Notes: generated by a model from the letters alone, not told the origin. Positions 7,715 to 15,390 are shown, counted from the stretch's first letter. The stretch: 29,721 bases of DNA from a virus (IMGVR_UViG_3300046534_000285:1-29721); one strand, 5' to 3'. Program-made: numbers and translations.

Positions 7715-8241
7715 AATCTTCCTTTATATTTACCCCAAAGTTTATTTCCTTTGTGGCTATTCCATACATCAGGTACTACTTGTAAATTATTTGGGTGGTG
7801 TTTTCCTTCTTTTGAAATAGGGACAATATGGTCTACTACATATTTTGTTTTACCCTCGTTTTCTTTGCTGAGTTTTTTTGACTGAGCATAAAAACTTCTA
7901 CACTTAAGCTTTTCTTCCTTTGACAAAAGACTATATGCTTTTGCTTTTTTAGCTCGTCTTATTGCTTTAACTGCTAAAATAACATCAGGGTTATCTATTT
8001 TGTACTGCCTATTATATTTTCTACAATGCTCAAGATTATTTTTTCTGAATTTAGAAACACTTATTCTAGTTTGTTCTTTTCTTCTTTCAGGGTTATTTTT
8101 TACATAAATAGCTTTATGTTCTTTGTTACGTTCAGGATTATTTTTTCTCCACTCCTCTGTTCTTGCTTGAACGGCTTCTCTGTTACGATAGTAATATTCC
8201 CTCTGAGCTTTTCGTTGCTTCTCTATATCTAAGTATGGCAT
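7711..8241 (-). CDS. HNH endonuclease with repetitive basic N-terminus
   Basis: A 176-residue protein. The C-terminal HNH core reads VVDHIVPISKEGKHHPNNLQ, then VVPDVWNSHKGNKLWGKY: Asp137-His138, Asn152 and the closing Asn/His pair near 161-163 are all present. Residues 30-85 contain several degenerate repeats of a NNPERxKE unit with Tyr and Arg, a common DNA-binding extension of free-standing phage HNH enzymes. I chose the ATG at 8239-8241 because AAAGGA precedes it and the MPYLD opening is usual for the type; an ATG 18 codons earlier has a weaker site. It probably acts as a selfish nicking or homing enzyme. It lies cleanly between two genes. Confidence 0.88.
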   Translation of the reverse strand: MPYLDIEKQRKAQREYYYRNREAVQARTEEWRKNNPERNKEHKAIYVKNNPERRKEQTRISVSKFRKNNLEHCRKYNRQYKIDNPDVILAVKAIRRAKKAKAYSLLSKEEKLKCRSFYAQSKKLSKENEGKTKYVVDHIVPISKEGKHHPNNLQVVPDVWNSHKGNKLWGKYKGRL

Positions 8242-8303
8242 ATTTTTCCTTTTAAAGTTATTTAGGTGCTCTCGGAGAGATACCAGTTTCTCCATTCTCT
8301 TGA

Positions 8304-8630
8304 TTAGTCTTCACAAGTACCACCAACACAGTATTTACCATTTAGTATTTCATCAGCAATATCTTCGTTAGCCTTTTCAATCTCGGCTGGCTTATGATTC
8401 ACCTCATTTAAAAACTCATTAAGTTTTATTGCATACCATGATAATTTACCAGCATCATCAGAGGCGTCTTGTTCTGAACCTTTCAATCCTATGCGAGTGT
8501 TGTATTTCATTATTGTGCCTTTAAGATAACCTACATATTCCTTGTCTGTTAGTTTAGCACGAATAATCTTAATTGTCTCAATGCCTTGAGTATAGTGGGG
8601 GGGATTAGTTATTATATCTTTGTCATTCAT
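8304..8630 (-). CDS. DUF3310 protein, T7 gp1.7-related
   Basis: A 108-residue protein with the DUF3310 signature: NPPHYTQGIETIKII near the start, VGYLKGTIMKYNTRIGLKG in the middle, and DDAGKLSWYAIKLNEFL toward the end. In T7 the same domain occurs in gp1.7, a nucleotide kinase, so a role in nucleotide metabolism is likely but not shown. The C-terminus has a pair of cysteines (YCVGGTC). It is placed between the VRR-NUC nuclease and the HNH endonuclease in the replication operon. Its ATG follows AGAGAG. Confidence 0.87.
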   Translation of the reverse strand: MNDKDIITNPPHYTQGIETIKIIRAKLTDKEYVGYLKGTIMKYNTRIGLKGSEQDASDDAGKLSWYAIKLNEFLNEVNHKPAEIEKANEDIADEILNGKYCVGGTCED

Positions 8631-8642
8631 TTAAAGACTCTC

Positions 8643-8927
8643 TTATAATTGGTTTAACAACGACTCTAGCATATCTATATTATGCTCGTCAATTATTATT
8701 GAGAATCCTTTTGCAGTTTTAATGTCTTTGAGATGTTTTCTTTGAAGTGCAGTAGGTCTACCTCCATTGGCTTTGCACTCTATACCAACGAATAATCCTT
8801 TGTAACAAGCAATGATATCAGGTACACCATTAGCACCATAACCTCCTGTTGCAGGCATGCAATGATAAGCACCTAGCTTATCTAATATACTTTTTACTTT
8901 AGTCTTTACTTTTTTTTCGGGTGTCAT
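8643..8927 (-). CDS. VRR-NUC domain nuclease
   Basis: A 94-residue stand-alone VRR-NUC domain. GVPDIIACYKG supplies Asp37, VGIECKANGG supplies Glu50-x-Lys52, and TALQRKHL supplies Gln62, in the order of the PD-(D/E)XK fold. Single-domain members are common in phages, where they are taken to act on branched DNA or junctions. The length is normal for the family. It is the first gene of the main leftward replication block. No good Shine-Dalgarno site is seen, and a palindromic hairpin (8945-8962) ends 17 bases before its ATG. Confidence 0.9.
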   Translation of the reverse strand: MTPEKKVKTKVKSILDKLGAYHCMPATGGYGANGVPDIIACYKGLFVGIECKANGGRPTALQRKHLKDIKTAKGFSIIIDEHNIDMLESLLNQL

Positions 8928-8944
8928 GTAGTCTTAATTAAGCT

Positions 8945-8962
8945 AGGGACAATTTAGTCCCT
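8945..8962. repeat. Palindrome copy 1 (GGGAC...GTCCC)
   Basis: AGGGACAATTTAGTCCCT: arms AGGGAC/GTCCCT with a six-base centre. It stands 17 bases before the VRR-NUC ATG and is flanked by TTAATTAAG, which extends the symmetry on one side. Confidence 0.85.
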
Positions 8963-8971
8963 GTGTTAAAT

Positions 8972-9005
8972 AAAAAAAGGGGACTACTAAGAGTCCCCTT
9001 TTTTT
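8972..9005. terminator. Bidirectional intrinsic terminator
   Basis: Stem GGGGACT (8979-8985) pairs with AGTCCCC (8992-8998) around the loop ACTAAG. An A7 run stands on the left and a T7 run on the right, so it can work on both strands. It closes the leftward transcript of 9037-11483. Confidence 0.9.
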
Positions 9006-9036
9006 ACCATCTGGGTTGGATTTCTAATAGATGTAA

Positions 9037-9246
9037 CTATTCTACATCATCTTCTTTCTCTTGTGCAACACCTACAACAAATAATGTTGCTCGTTCACAA
9101 TCTTCATCTAAATTAAAATTAGAACATACTTCATTCCAATCGTTTTTAAAATCAGCTTTGTTGATAACAAACATACCACCTGAGTTGTAAGGTTTCCAAC
9201 TATTGTCTGTCAATGCTTTCTCTTGTTTCTTAGTTAGTTCAAACAT
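9037..9246 (-). CDS. Unknown 69-residue protein
   Basis: Begins MFELTKKQEKALTDNSW. The ATG at 9244-9246 is preceded by GGGGAG with a seven-base gap; an earlier ATG lacks such a site. It has no recognised motif; the C-terminus is acidic (AQEKEDDVE), with a hydrophobic ATLFVVGVA strand before it. The 3' end of the upstream gene overlaps its start by eight bases. It is the last gene before the bidirectional terminator. Confidence 0.65.
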   Translation of the reverse strand: MFELTKKQEKALTDNSWKPYNSGGMFVINKADFKNDWNEVCSNFNLDEDCERATLFVVGVAQEKEDDVE

Positions 9247-9418
9247 TTTTATTCTCCCCAATATCACTCGGTGTAAAATCATTATTACTTTCTATATCAT
9301 CAGTAATAAAATCATCTACTACTTGTGCCACATCATTTGGAATATCAACAATGTCAATATCCCTACCTGATTGTGTTGTCAATACTAACTTCCACGATAC
9401 AATTTTTTCGCAAGTCAT
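9239..9418 (-). CDS. Unknown acidic 59-residue protein
   Basis: ATG at 9416-9418, TGA at 9239-9241. Begins MTCEKIVSWKLVLTTQSGRD and then becomes strongly acidic (VDDFITDDIES). The start overlaps the stop of the membrane protein gene as ATGA, and the end overlaps the next gene by eight bases, so it is a normal member of this tight operon. No family recognised. Confidence 0.6.
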   Translation of the reverse strand: MTCEKIVSWKLVLTTQSGRDIDIVDIPNDVAQVVDDFITDDIESNNDFTPSDIGENKNV

Positions 9419-9645
9419 AATTCACCCCCTATAATAATATCTGTATCGATACACTCGGTATCGGTTTTTAAATAGACACTTGCACCATAACTTGCCTGTT
9501 CAAATGCCCTACCTTTACTGCATACCACCTCGCTAGGTGTGGTATTTTCTTGGTAAGTCTCAAAGATATGTAACACCCCCATACCTACAAAGCTACCAAT
9601 AATTAATCCTGTTGCTAACCAAAATCCGTCATTACATTTATTCAT
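9415..9645 (-). CDS. Small single-span membrane protein, unknown
   Basis: A 76-residue protein with one transmembrane segment at about residues 8-28 (FWLATGLIIGSFVGMGVLHI). The remaining part has two cysteines and ends in TDIIIGGEL. With so few charges before the span, orientation cannot be told. No function recognised; phages carry many such single-span proteins in early regions. Its start overlaps the preceding gene by eight bases. Confidence 0.65.
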   Translation of the reverse strand: MNKCNDGFWLATGLIIGSFVGMGVLHIFETYQENTTPSEVVCSKGRAFEQASYGASVYLKTDTECIDTDIIIGGEL

Positions 9646-9877
9646 TATCTTCCCCTATAAAAGTTATTACATCTTCATCAGTTTCTTCTACTGCTTTACC
9701 CTCTCGGATATGTTCTAATACTTGGTCGGATAGTTCAGCTTTCAATTGAGTATCTAATTCAATACCCTCATCAGTTATTAAAACATCATCACCCTTATCG
9801 TCTTTCATGACAACGGCAAATGTTATGTCTTCTATATACACAAACGCTACTTTCTCAGACTTAAATTTAAACTTCAT
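9638..9877 (-). CDS. Unknown acidic 79-residue protein
   Basis: Begins MKFKFKSEKVAFVYIEDI. The ATG at 9875-9877 has GGAGG eight bases upstream and overlaps the previous stop as ATGA, so I prefer it over a GTG three codons earlier that lies inside that RBS. The product is predicted to be a small beta-rich fold followed by an acidic tail (EETDEDVITFIGEDNE). Function unknown. Confidence 0.65.
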   Translation of the reverse strand: MKFKFKSEKVAFVYIEDITFAVVMKDDKGDDVLITDEGIELDTQLKAELSDQVLEHIREGKAVEETDEDVITFIGEDNE

Positions 9878-10044
9878 TTTTTCCACCTCCCTTTATTTTT
9901 TTCTATTTGTTCTGCTATTTTCTTTTTTATTTCTTCTTCTTGTCTGTAAAATAAATCATCTCGTTCTCTATCAGGGTCACGCTCAGGTGATTGATAAGGT
10001 CTGCCGTCTTCCTCATCAACATATTCATTAGTTCCTTTAATCAT
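9874..10044 (-). CDS. Unknown charged 56-residue protein
   Basis: Begins MIKGTNEYVDEEDGRPY. The ATG at 10042-10044 has GGGAGG seven bases upstream and overlaps the preceding stop as TAATG, so earlier in-frame starts are not needed. Most of the sequence is alternating acidic and basic residues, ending in a Lys/Glu/Gln helix (EEEIKKKIAEQIEKNKGRWK). No known family. Confidence 0.6.
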   Translation of the reverse strand: MIKGTNEYVDEEDGRPYQSPERDPDRERDDLFYRQEEEIKKKIAEQIEKNKGRWKK

Positions 10045-10166
10045 TACAAAACCTCCCATAATATAAATGCACCTAGTGTACATACTACACCAATCACAAA
10101 TCCTGCCATTCTGTTGTTTCTTGCCTTGAGTTTTTCAAACTCATACGCTGTCATATATCTACTCAT
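10044..10166 (-). CDS. Small membrane protein, 40 residues
   Basis: ATG at 10164-10166, TAA at 10044-10046. A basic N-terminal half (TAYEFEKLKARNNRMAG) is followed by one hydrophobic span (FVIGVVCTLGAFILWEVL). By the positive-inside rule the N-terminus would face the cytoplasm. AGGAG stands seven bases before the start. The stop overlaps the next ATG as TAATG. Function unknown. Confidence 0.6.
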   Translation of the reverse strand: MSRYMTAYEFEKLKARNNRMAGFVIGVVCTLGAFILWEVL

Positions 10167-10167
10167 T

Positions 10168-10434
10168 TTAGTTCTCCTTATAATATTTATTAATAAGATA
10201 CTTCTTAGCTTTTTCTACATCTTGAAGTTTAGTGAACTTCTTTCCTAAAAATTTCCATTTGTATACATATTCGTCTTCATCACCTATATACTCAATGAAA
10301 AATAATTTTTGGTTTTTATAATCACGAATACAATAATCAGCAACAAGGCGATATGTATAATTCACTTTTTGATACCCCGAAAATCTTTTACGACTATAAA
10401 ATCCTACTTTGGTTTTAAAATCTGCGACTCTCAT
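10168..10434 (-). CDS. Unknown basic, Tyr/Lys-rich 88-residue protein
   Basis: Begins MRVADFKTKVGFYSRKRFSG. It is unusually rich in Tyr, Phe and Lys (VNYTYRLVADYCIRDYKNQK), with a probable beta-sheet core and a C-terminal helix (LQDVEKAKKYLINKYYKEN). No family recognised. The start overlaps the stop of the 349-residue gene as TAATG. Confidence 0.65.
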   Translation of the reverse strand: MRVADFKTKVGFYSRKRFSGYQKVNYTYRLVADYCIRDYKNQKLFFIEYIGDEDEYVYKWKFLGKKFTKLQDVEKAKKYLINKYYKEN

Positions 10435-11483
10435 TACTTTACCTCCTCTATATTAAAGACTGCTAATAAATGGTCATACTGTCCCCAGTGATAAGAGCCA
10501 TTAGGTGACCACGAAATTACAGAAAGTTTAGCGTCATACATTACTTCATTGCTATAACGATTATTGACAAAGTATTTTTGTTGAATATTAACACTCTCGG
10601 TAGCACCTTTCTTTGCTAGTATCTCAGGTAGCCTAGTCGCCCACATAGGTAGAATACTTCCATACTTGTCATAGTTTGGTAGGTCGCTAATGTTTACAGG
10701 ATAGTCTCCAACATTCGGCGAATGTAGATTACTAAGTTTGAAAGCTAAGCGATTATCCCTATCTTCTGTTGGATTTCTTTCTATTACAGTTTCGTAATAA
10801 GATTCAGAGAGAGAGTTATACCCTATAATATAAACAGGGTTATTAAACACAGTCGCTTTATTTTTCTTACGAGCCTGAATATCGTTGTCTAACTCATTGA
10901 GTTTTTCAAGCTGAGATATAACCTCTTTAGCAATGTTCATAGGCTTGTCTACACTATCACTCGCATACTTTAATAACTCATGATAATCTCCCCCCTGAAT
11001 ATCTATATTATTGTACTCATTCGTCAAATCGTTTATCTCACTATTGGTAACATCATTCACTTTCTGTGCCAATTCATCTACCTTAGGCATAACATTTACC
11101 AGACTCTCTACTGCATTTCGTTTAGAAATATTCTTCATGAGAGCAGACATTCTAAATGATTGTGTAAAACAAGTGTCCCCTCTCTCTTTGAAGTTTTTAA
11201 TAGACTTGAATGTATGTACATTTCTGTCTCCGTCTTTAAACACTCCAACAACACACAAGGGAATATTACTTTTACCCATGATGTATGTAGGTACTGCTTT
11301 TCTATCAGACTCTAACTCAATATCATTACCCCATGCAGACCTATTTTGGTAGGCTTTACGAATAACTTGCAGTCCATAAGTGCCGTGCATTTCTTCTACT
11401 AAGGTATGACAGATACCAGTTTCTAATTCAGAAACCTCTTGTTGCGAGAGCATATGCTCTTGTGATAATAATTCTTGGTTCAT
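10434..11483 (-). CDS. Unknown 349-residue protein downstream of the VWA gene
   Basis: A soluble-looking protein beginning MNQELLSQEHMLSQQEVSEL. A helical stretch at about 120-220 is rich in Asn, Asp, Glu and Lys and may be a coiled coil (EVISQLEKLNELDNDIQARK). The last 100 residues are beta-like and aromatic, ending YHWGQYDHLLAVFNIEEVK. I see no catalytic motif. It lies just downstream of the VWA metallopeptidase-like gene and is led by palindrome copy 2, as the AAA+ and DUF3150-like genes are led by copies 3 and 4. I infer it works with that module. AAGGAG precedes the ATG. Confidence 0.75.
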   Translation of the reverse strand: MNQELLSQEHMLSQQEVSELETGICHTLVEEMHGTYGLQVIRKAYQNRSAWGNDIELESDRKAVPTYIMGKSNIPLCVVGVFKDGDRNVHTFKSIKNFKERGDTCFTQSFRMSALMKNISKRNAVESLVNVMPKVDELAQKVNDVTNSEINDLTNEYNNIDIQGGDYHELLKYASDSVDKPMNIAKEVISQLEKLNELDNDIQARKKNKATVFNNPVYIIGYNSLSESYYETVIERNPTEDRDNRLAFKLSNLHSPNVGDYPVNISDLPNYDKYGSILPMWATRLPEILAKKGATESVNIQQKYFVNNRYSNEVMYDAKLSVISWSPNGSYHWGQYDHLLAVFNIEEVK

Positions 11484-11504
11484 GTGTATCTCCTTATTTA
11501 ATGT

Positions 11505-11522
11505 AGGGACTATTTAGTCCCC
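11505..11522. repeat. Palindrome copy 2
   Basis: AGGGACTATTTAGTCCCC; core GGGACTATTTAGTCCC at 11506-11521. It directly follows the stop of the VWA gene and stands 21 bases before the ATG of the 349-residue gene. Confidence 0.9.
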
Positions 11523-12763
11523 TAGTTATCTAACAACTGCTTAACAACTTTACAACTACTTGGTACAGTTCTATCTGATTCAGTAACTACCCAAAGACTT
11601 GGTGTTGAAACATTCCATACAGGCTTACTGAAATGTCCGTCAGTAAACATAATGATAGCCTCAGCATTTATCTTCTTCTCAGTAATATACTTTGCCACAC
11701 AATCAGGTTCAGTACCCCCACCCCCTGATGATTTGAGTAAACTTACCATGTTGTGATAGTTACTTGGTGTAAACACTTGTTCACTAGAAACATTAGCGTC
11801 CCACCATATCACTCTGAGTTTCTCAGGTTCAGTATTGATAGCTATACTCTCAATCTCACTAACAAACTTATCAAACGCTACTTGCCCAACTGAGCCTGAT
11901 GTATCAATGGCAACTATCAATTCGCCTACCGACTCATCTTCAACTGAGGGCAAATACAAATCGTTTGCCATGTGTCTCTTGTTGAATCGTCGCCATGTAT
12001 ACTCATCACTCCCTCGCATAGATGAAGTAATGAAGTCTCTCAATACATCTTTCCAATCTATAACAGGCGTAAGCATATCTGTAATACTTCTAGGTATGTT
12101 GCCACCTAGTTTCCCTGCCAAAATACTTCCCTGTCGCATAGCTTCTTCAACTTCTTTGTCTAATGACTCATCAACTTTTTGCTGAGCAGATTTCATATCG
12201 CCACTCTTTAGTGCTGTTGTGTCATCTGATACTTGTAAACTTTCAGCGTCATGCTCATCAAGAGTTCCGCCACTATGTTTCTGTGCAAACTCATCAGGGT
12301 TTTCTTCCTGTTCTTTTTCTAAGTCTTTGAGTATGTCATTGACAGACCAATCGTGATACTTAACATCATAGAGTCCACCCTTTGGAAGTTTTACAAATGA
12401 ACCCTCCTTGTCAGCACTTACAATCATGTCATTTACTACATAATCACAGGCTATGTTTACCAACTGATGTTTGCCTTGTTTCATCAACGACCTAAATCGT
12501 GGCATATGTCCTAAGGCTACATGCCCATTCTCATGCCATATCAATGCCCTTAGTTCTGAGTCTGTCAAACTATCAACAAACTCTTTGCCATAGAATTTGT
12601 TGAGTCCGTCTGTCTTAGCCGTTGGACAATCATCTACAATCTTACTGTCACCCATGAGCATAACCCCTGAGAATAGAGCAGTCCTCTTGTCCCTCATGAG
12701 AGAGACATGAGCTTTCTCAAGTCTCTCACTCGCATTGAGTTTTTCTATATGTCGCCCTCTCAT
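11522..12763 (-). CDS. VWA protein with HExxH metallopeptidase-like domain (DUF2201/CobT-like)
   Basis: A 413-residue protein with two parts. The N-terminal part has LIWHENGHVALGH at 74-86, an intact HExxH zinc-peptidase motif (His77, Glu78, His81), and a helical bundle with CDYVVND. After an acidic linker rich in Asp and Glu, IDWKDVLRDF and YTWRRFNKRH lead into a von Willebrand A domain. Its MIDAS is AIDTSGS (Asp287, Ser289, Ser291), with Thr351 in GGGGTEPD and Asp375 in FTDGH. This is the DUF2201 layout. VWA proteins of this type pair with MoxR-family AAA+ ATPases, and that ATPase gene is 158 bases upstream. The target of the pair is unknown. Confidence 0.88.
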   Translation of the reverse strand: MRGRHIEKLNASERLEKAHVSLMRDKRTALFSGVMLMGDSKIVDDCPTAKTDGLNKFYGKEFVDSLTDSELRALIWHENGHVALGHMPRFRSLMKQGKHQLVNIACDYVVNDMIVSADKEGSFVKLPKGGLYDVKYHDWSVNDILKDLEKEQEENPDEFAQKHSGGTLDEHDAESLQVSDDTTALKSGDMKSAQQKVDESLDKEVEEAMRQGSILAGKLGGNIPRSITDMLTPVIDWKDVLRDFITSSMRGSDEYTWRRFNKRHMANDLYLPSVEDESVGELIVAIDTSGSVGQVAFDKFVSEIESIAINTEPEKLRVIWWDANVSSEQVFTPSNYHNMVSLLKSSGGGGTEPDCVAKYITEKKINAEAIIMFTDGHFSKPVWNVSTPSLWVVTESDRTVPSSCKVVKQLLDN

Positions 12764-12921
12764 TACTTATCCTCCTTTATTGTAAGTTCTTCAATCACTA
12801 TCTTGCACAATTCTTTAGTAGTAATTACTTTACTATCAGGTGTTATCCAAAGATTGTGGTAAGGTGTGTCGCAATTATTTGCTATATAATCTTTGAGTTC
12901 TTTTTTCCAATCTTGATTCAT
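12763..12921 (-). CDS. Small protein between the AAA+ and VWA genes, 52 residues
   Basis: ATG at 12919-12921, TAA at 12763-12765. Begins MNQDWKKELKDYIANNC and has a central NLWITPDSKVITTKEL. Both ends overlap their neighbours as TAATG, so translation of AAA+ ATPase, this protein and the VWA protein is probably coupled in fixed proportion. That makes a role as a subunit or adaptor of the ATPase/VWA pair plausible. No known family. Confidence 0.7.
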   Translation of the reverse strand: MNQDWKKELKDYIANNCDTPYHNLWITPDSKVITTKELCKIVIEELTIKEDK

Positions 12922-13991
12922 TATCCCTCTCCAAGTAAGTGAGTATTTTCTAAGCCAAAGTCTCGTATCTCTTTGTTGTTCTTACCAAGTAGAATACCTC
13001 TATCAGTAGACATTAGCATTGTGTAAAACACAGCTTTCATTTCTTTGTTACTAATCCTACCAAGATACTGCATGAAAGCAGACAACTCATCTTGAGTCTC
13101 TAACTTATCAACTGCTTGGAACATCAGTATGAGTTTCGCAGTCAATTGCTCAGGTATGATAGTTTCCATAGGACTAGATAATATGTCCTCAAACTTTGGT
13201 AAGTCTCTCTCTAATGATAAGAAAGCAAACATATCAGCACAGGCAGATTCGCCTATCGTTCCTGAGAGAGCAGTCCTTACTGAATTGTCAGTTAGAATAT
13301 CTTTGTTATCAACAATCACACTTGCTTTTTCTAGTGAGCGTGGTGATACAAACGACAACTGAGTTTTCTTAGGATTGAAAATGTATGGGTTATCTTCCGA
13401 GCCTGTATCAAGATAGCTATGCAAACACTTAGGTGTTAAGTGTACCCATGCTCTAATCAATGGACTAACTGCATTGTTGTTTGCCCATTGTAACCAAGAC
13501 TTGTGGTCAGGTTTTTTCATTCTCATGATACATACTCGGTTACCAGCATGAGCCAACATTCCGTCCCCTAATCCGTCAGACTGATTGTTGGAAGTAGCAA
13601 ATACCATTGAGCCTTTTGGTAATGGTGTATCGCCAACTGAACGCTCAAGCATTAGTCTAGTAAAGATTACTTGCAATAACTTTGGTGCTTTCATAAACTC
13701 ATCAAGTAATATGATTTTTGGTTTCGGTGATTCCAACTTGAAGATAGAACCATTGTAGTTCTCCAAAGTCTTTGTCCCATGATTTGGAATAGTCATAGCT
13801 ATGTCTGACATATCTTTTACTGGACAATCAACATAGACATAATCGTACTTGTCACCTAAGTCTTGCTCTATCATTTTGAGCAATGAAGTTTTACCACACC
13901 CAGCTTCACTCTGAATTACAGGTGTAAGAGTTTCAGCTATTGTTGGTATCAAAGTTCTTAGTTCTTCAATCGTTACTTGGTTCATGTTCAT
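12921..13991 (-). CDS. MoxR/CobS-like AAA+ ATPase
   Basis: A 356-residue AAA+ ATPase. Walker A is SEAGCGKTSL at 28-37, Walker B is IILLDEF at 93-99, sensor 1 is FATSNN at 131-136, and NR at 151-152 is in the usual position of the arginine finger. The order and the short MoxR-type insert (ERSVGDTPLPKGSMV before sensor 1) fit the MoxR/CobS group. These enzymes act as chaperones that mature or load partner complexes through a VWA protein, which is encoded just downstream. Palindrome copy 3 stands 22 bases before its ATG. It is conserved in design, with no broken motif. Confidence 0.9.
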   Translation of the reverse strand: MNMNQVTIEELRTLIPTIAETLTPVIQSEAGCGKTSLLKMIEQDLGDKYDYVYVDCPVKDMSDIAMTIPNHGTKTLENYNGSIFKLESPKPKIILLDEFMKAPKLLQVIFTRLMLERSVGDTPLPKGSMVFATSNNQSDGLGDGMLAHAGNRVCIMRMKKPDHKSWLQWANNNAVSPLIRAWVHLTPKCLHSYLDTGSEDNPYIFNPKKTQLSFVSPRSLEKASVIVDNKDILTDNSVRTALSGTIGESACADMFAFLSLERDLPKFEDILSSPMETIIPEQLTAKLILMFQAVDKLETQDELSAFMQYLGRISNKEMKAVFYTMLMSTDRGILLGKNNKEIRDFGLENTHLLGEG

Positions 13992-14013
13992 AATATATTT
14001 CCTTATATAATGT

Positions 14014-14031
14014 AGGGACTAAATAGTCCCT
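14014..14031. repeat. Palindrome copy 3
   Basis: AGGGACTAAATAGTCCCT, perfect seven-base arms plus outer A/T. It lies between the stop of the DUF3150-like gene and the AAA+ gene. Confidence 0.92.
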
Positions 14032-14038
14032 GAGTTAA

Positions 14039-14959
14039 TTAAATAAACTTACTAAGAATGTCGTCAATCCCATTCTTCACTCTCTTTCTAGTCACAACAC
14101 TTTCTTTCAATGCTTCTGTGCTAACACCACCTAGAATACTTCCAAGTGAGTCGATTGCTACTGACAGCTTTTGTGAATCTTCGTTGTCTACTAACTTGAA
14201 TTGTGAGTATGTAGCACATAACTCTTTTGCTTTCTGCAATGTTGAGTCGTATATCTTCCGTTTCTGTTCCGTAACTTCGCCCGTTTTTGAGTTTGTTGTC
14301 TCTTTATACCCACAACAATGCGAGATACTTTGCATAACTTTAGTGACCCTATCAATCTGTTGATGTAAGACATTTTTAACAATCCCCTCTGTTTGTTTTT
14401 GGTAATTGATTTTCAAGTCTTTAGCTAAGTCGTCTGCCACCTGACATCTAAAGTCTTGCTCAGGTACTTCCGATACATATAAATCTAATGCAAACTTAGA
14501 ACGAACCTCATCTGCTGAGGGATAGTCTGAAGAATCATACATATCACCTTGTTGCATAGCCTGATTAGATACTGCTTGAGGATATTGAGTAATGAATGTA
14601 TCAACTTGTCCATTGAATAAATCCTCCCACATTGAAAACTCACGAGTGAATTTTGGTAAGTCTACAGTCGGTATCAAGTCTTGAGAATGATTCCACCTGT
14701 AAGCTGATTGATTAATCCAATTGTAAATCTTCTGTCTTGTGTTGATAATATCTCGATAAGATGAGTTACCCTGTAAAAGACTTTTGATAAACTTACCACT
14801 ACCTCTATCAGCTTTCTTTTTGTCAGTAACTTCATCTGCGATATTACTGTCTTGCTTTGTTGCAGTCCATGTCTTTACATCTACCGATACCAAAACTGCT
14901 GATGTCGATAAAGATATAATATGGTTTGGTGTCGCAAGTTCTGTGCTTATTGTTTCCAT
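14039..14959 (-). CDS. DUF3150-like protein
   Basis: A 306-residue protein. The central part has a recognisable order: WNHSQDLIPTVDLPKFTREF, then a helix ending in DTFITQYPQAV, then SSDYPSADEVRSKFALDLYV, then SEVPEQDFR. This Trp...LxP...YP...DYP...PxxDFR pattern is what I associate with DUF3150, a family often placed beside MoxR ATPase and VWA genes. The C-terminal part is mostly helical. Function unknown; by neighbourhood it is the client or scaffold of the ATPase/VWA pair. The ATG is preceded by GAGAGGG, and palindrome copy 4 lies about 25 bases upstream. The family name is from memory of the pattern, so it is less sure than the gene itself. Confidence 0.75.
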   Translation of the reverse strand: METISTELATPNHIISLSTSAVLVSVDVKTWTATKQDSNIADEVTDKKKADRGSGKFIKSLLQGNSSYRDIINTRQKIYNWINQSAYRWNHSQDLIPTVDLPKFTREFSMWEDLFNGQVDTFITQYPQAVSNQAMQQGDMYDSSDYPSADEVRSKFALDLYVSEVPEQDFRCQVADDLAKDLKINYQKQTEGIVKNVLHQQIDRVTKVMQSISHCCGYKETTNSKTGEVTEQKRKIYDSTLQKAKELCATYSQFKLVDNEDSQKLSVAIDSLGSILGGVSTEALKESVVTRKRVKNGIDDILSKFI

Positions 14960-14984
14960 AATGTTTCCCTCTCTTAGTTAGTGT

Positions 14985-15002
14985 AGGGACTAAATAGTCC
15001 CC
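14985..15002. repeat. Palindrome copy 4
   Basis: AGGGACTAAATAGTCCCC; core GGGACTAAATAGTCCC at 14986-15001, upstream of the DUF3150-like gene. Confidence 0.9.
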
Positions 15003-15210
15003 ACTGTAAATAACACTTTGTATTGCTATGAATGAGGTTAAATAGAATACTTCTCTCCCACCCATATAACCATTATAGTATAACTTTACATATAAACCTA
15101 GTATTTCTCAACAGTAAATCTTCGGTTGTTAAGCCGATAAATATTTGTGTAGTTTAATATTGTTCTGCTCATAGTTAATTGTAGTTGTCTAAAAACTGCC
15201 AACTTATGTG

Positions 15211-15294
15211 TCTCAATGTTCTGAAGTTTTCTATTTGTTACTAAATGTATCCTGCCATTTTATGTCTCAATGTTCTGAAGTTTTCTATTTGTTA
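15211..15294. repeat. 30-base direct repeat, two copies 54 bases apart
   Basis: Copies at 15211-15240 and 15265-15294 are identical: they start TCTCAATGTTCTGAAG and end CTATTTGTTA. The first half resembles the GTTCCAATGTTCCAAG elements further right. Confidence 0.9.
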
Positions 15295-15299
15295 TATAT

Positions 15300-15309
15300 G
15301 GGCTAGCCC
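15300..15309. repeat. Perfect palindrome GGGCTAGCCC
   Basis: A ten-base perfect palindrome followed five bases later by the small hairpin TTCGCTGCGAA. It sits just after the 30-base repeat; a protein-binding site is possible. Confidence 0.5.
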
Positions 15310-15390
15310 AGTTCGCTGCGAAGCTCATATGATAGCCTGAGACTTTACATATAAGAGTGGTCATAGTGCGTCCTTCACTGTTTACGGGGT

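Noticed and set aside
7711-8295. Longer start for the HNH endonuclease at 8295
   Set aside because: The ATG at 8241 has the better RBS and the usual start of this protein type.
11011-12185. Plus-strand open frames opposite the 349-residue and VWA genes
   Set aside because: They lie wholly inside well-supported minus-strand genes, have no RBS, and their products have no protein-like pattern.
14844-15065. Minus-strand frame of 73 codons across the DUF3150-like start
   Set aside because: It overlaps the start of a better gene in another frame and crosses the palindrome; it lacks an RBS.
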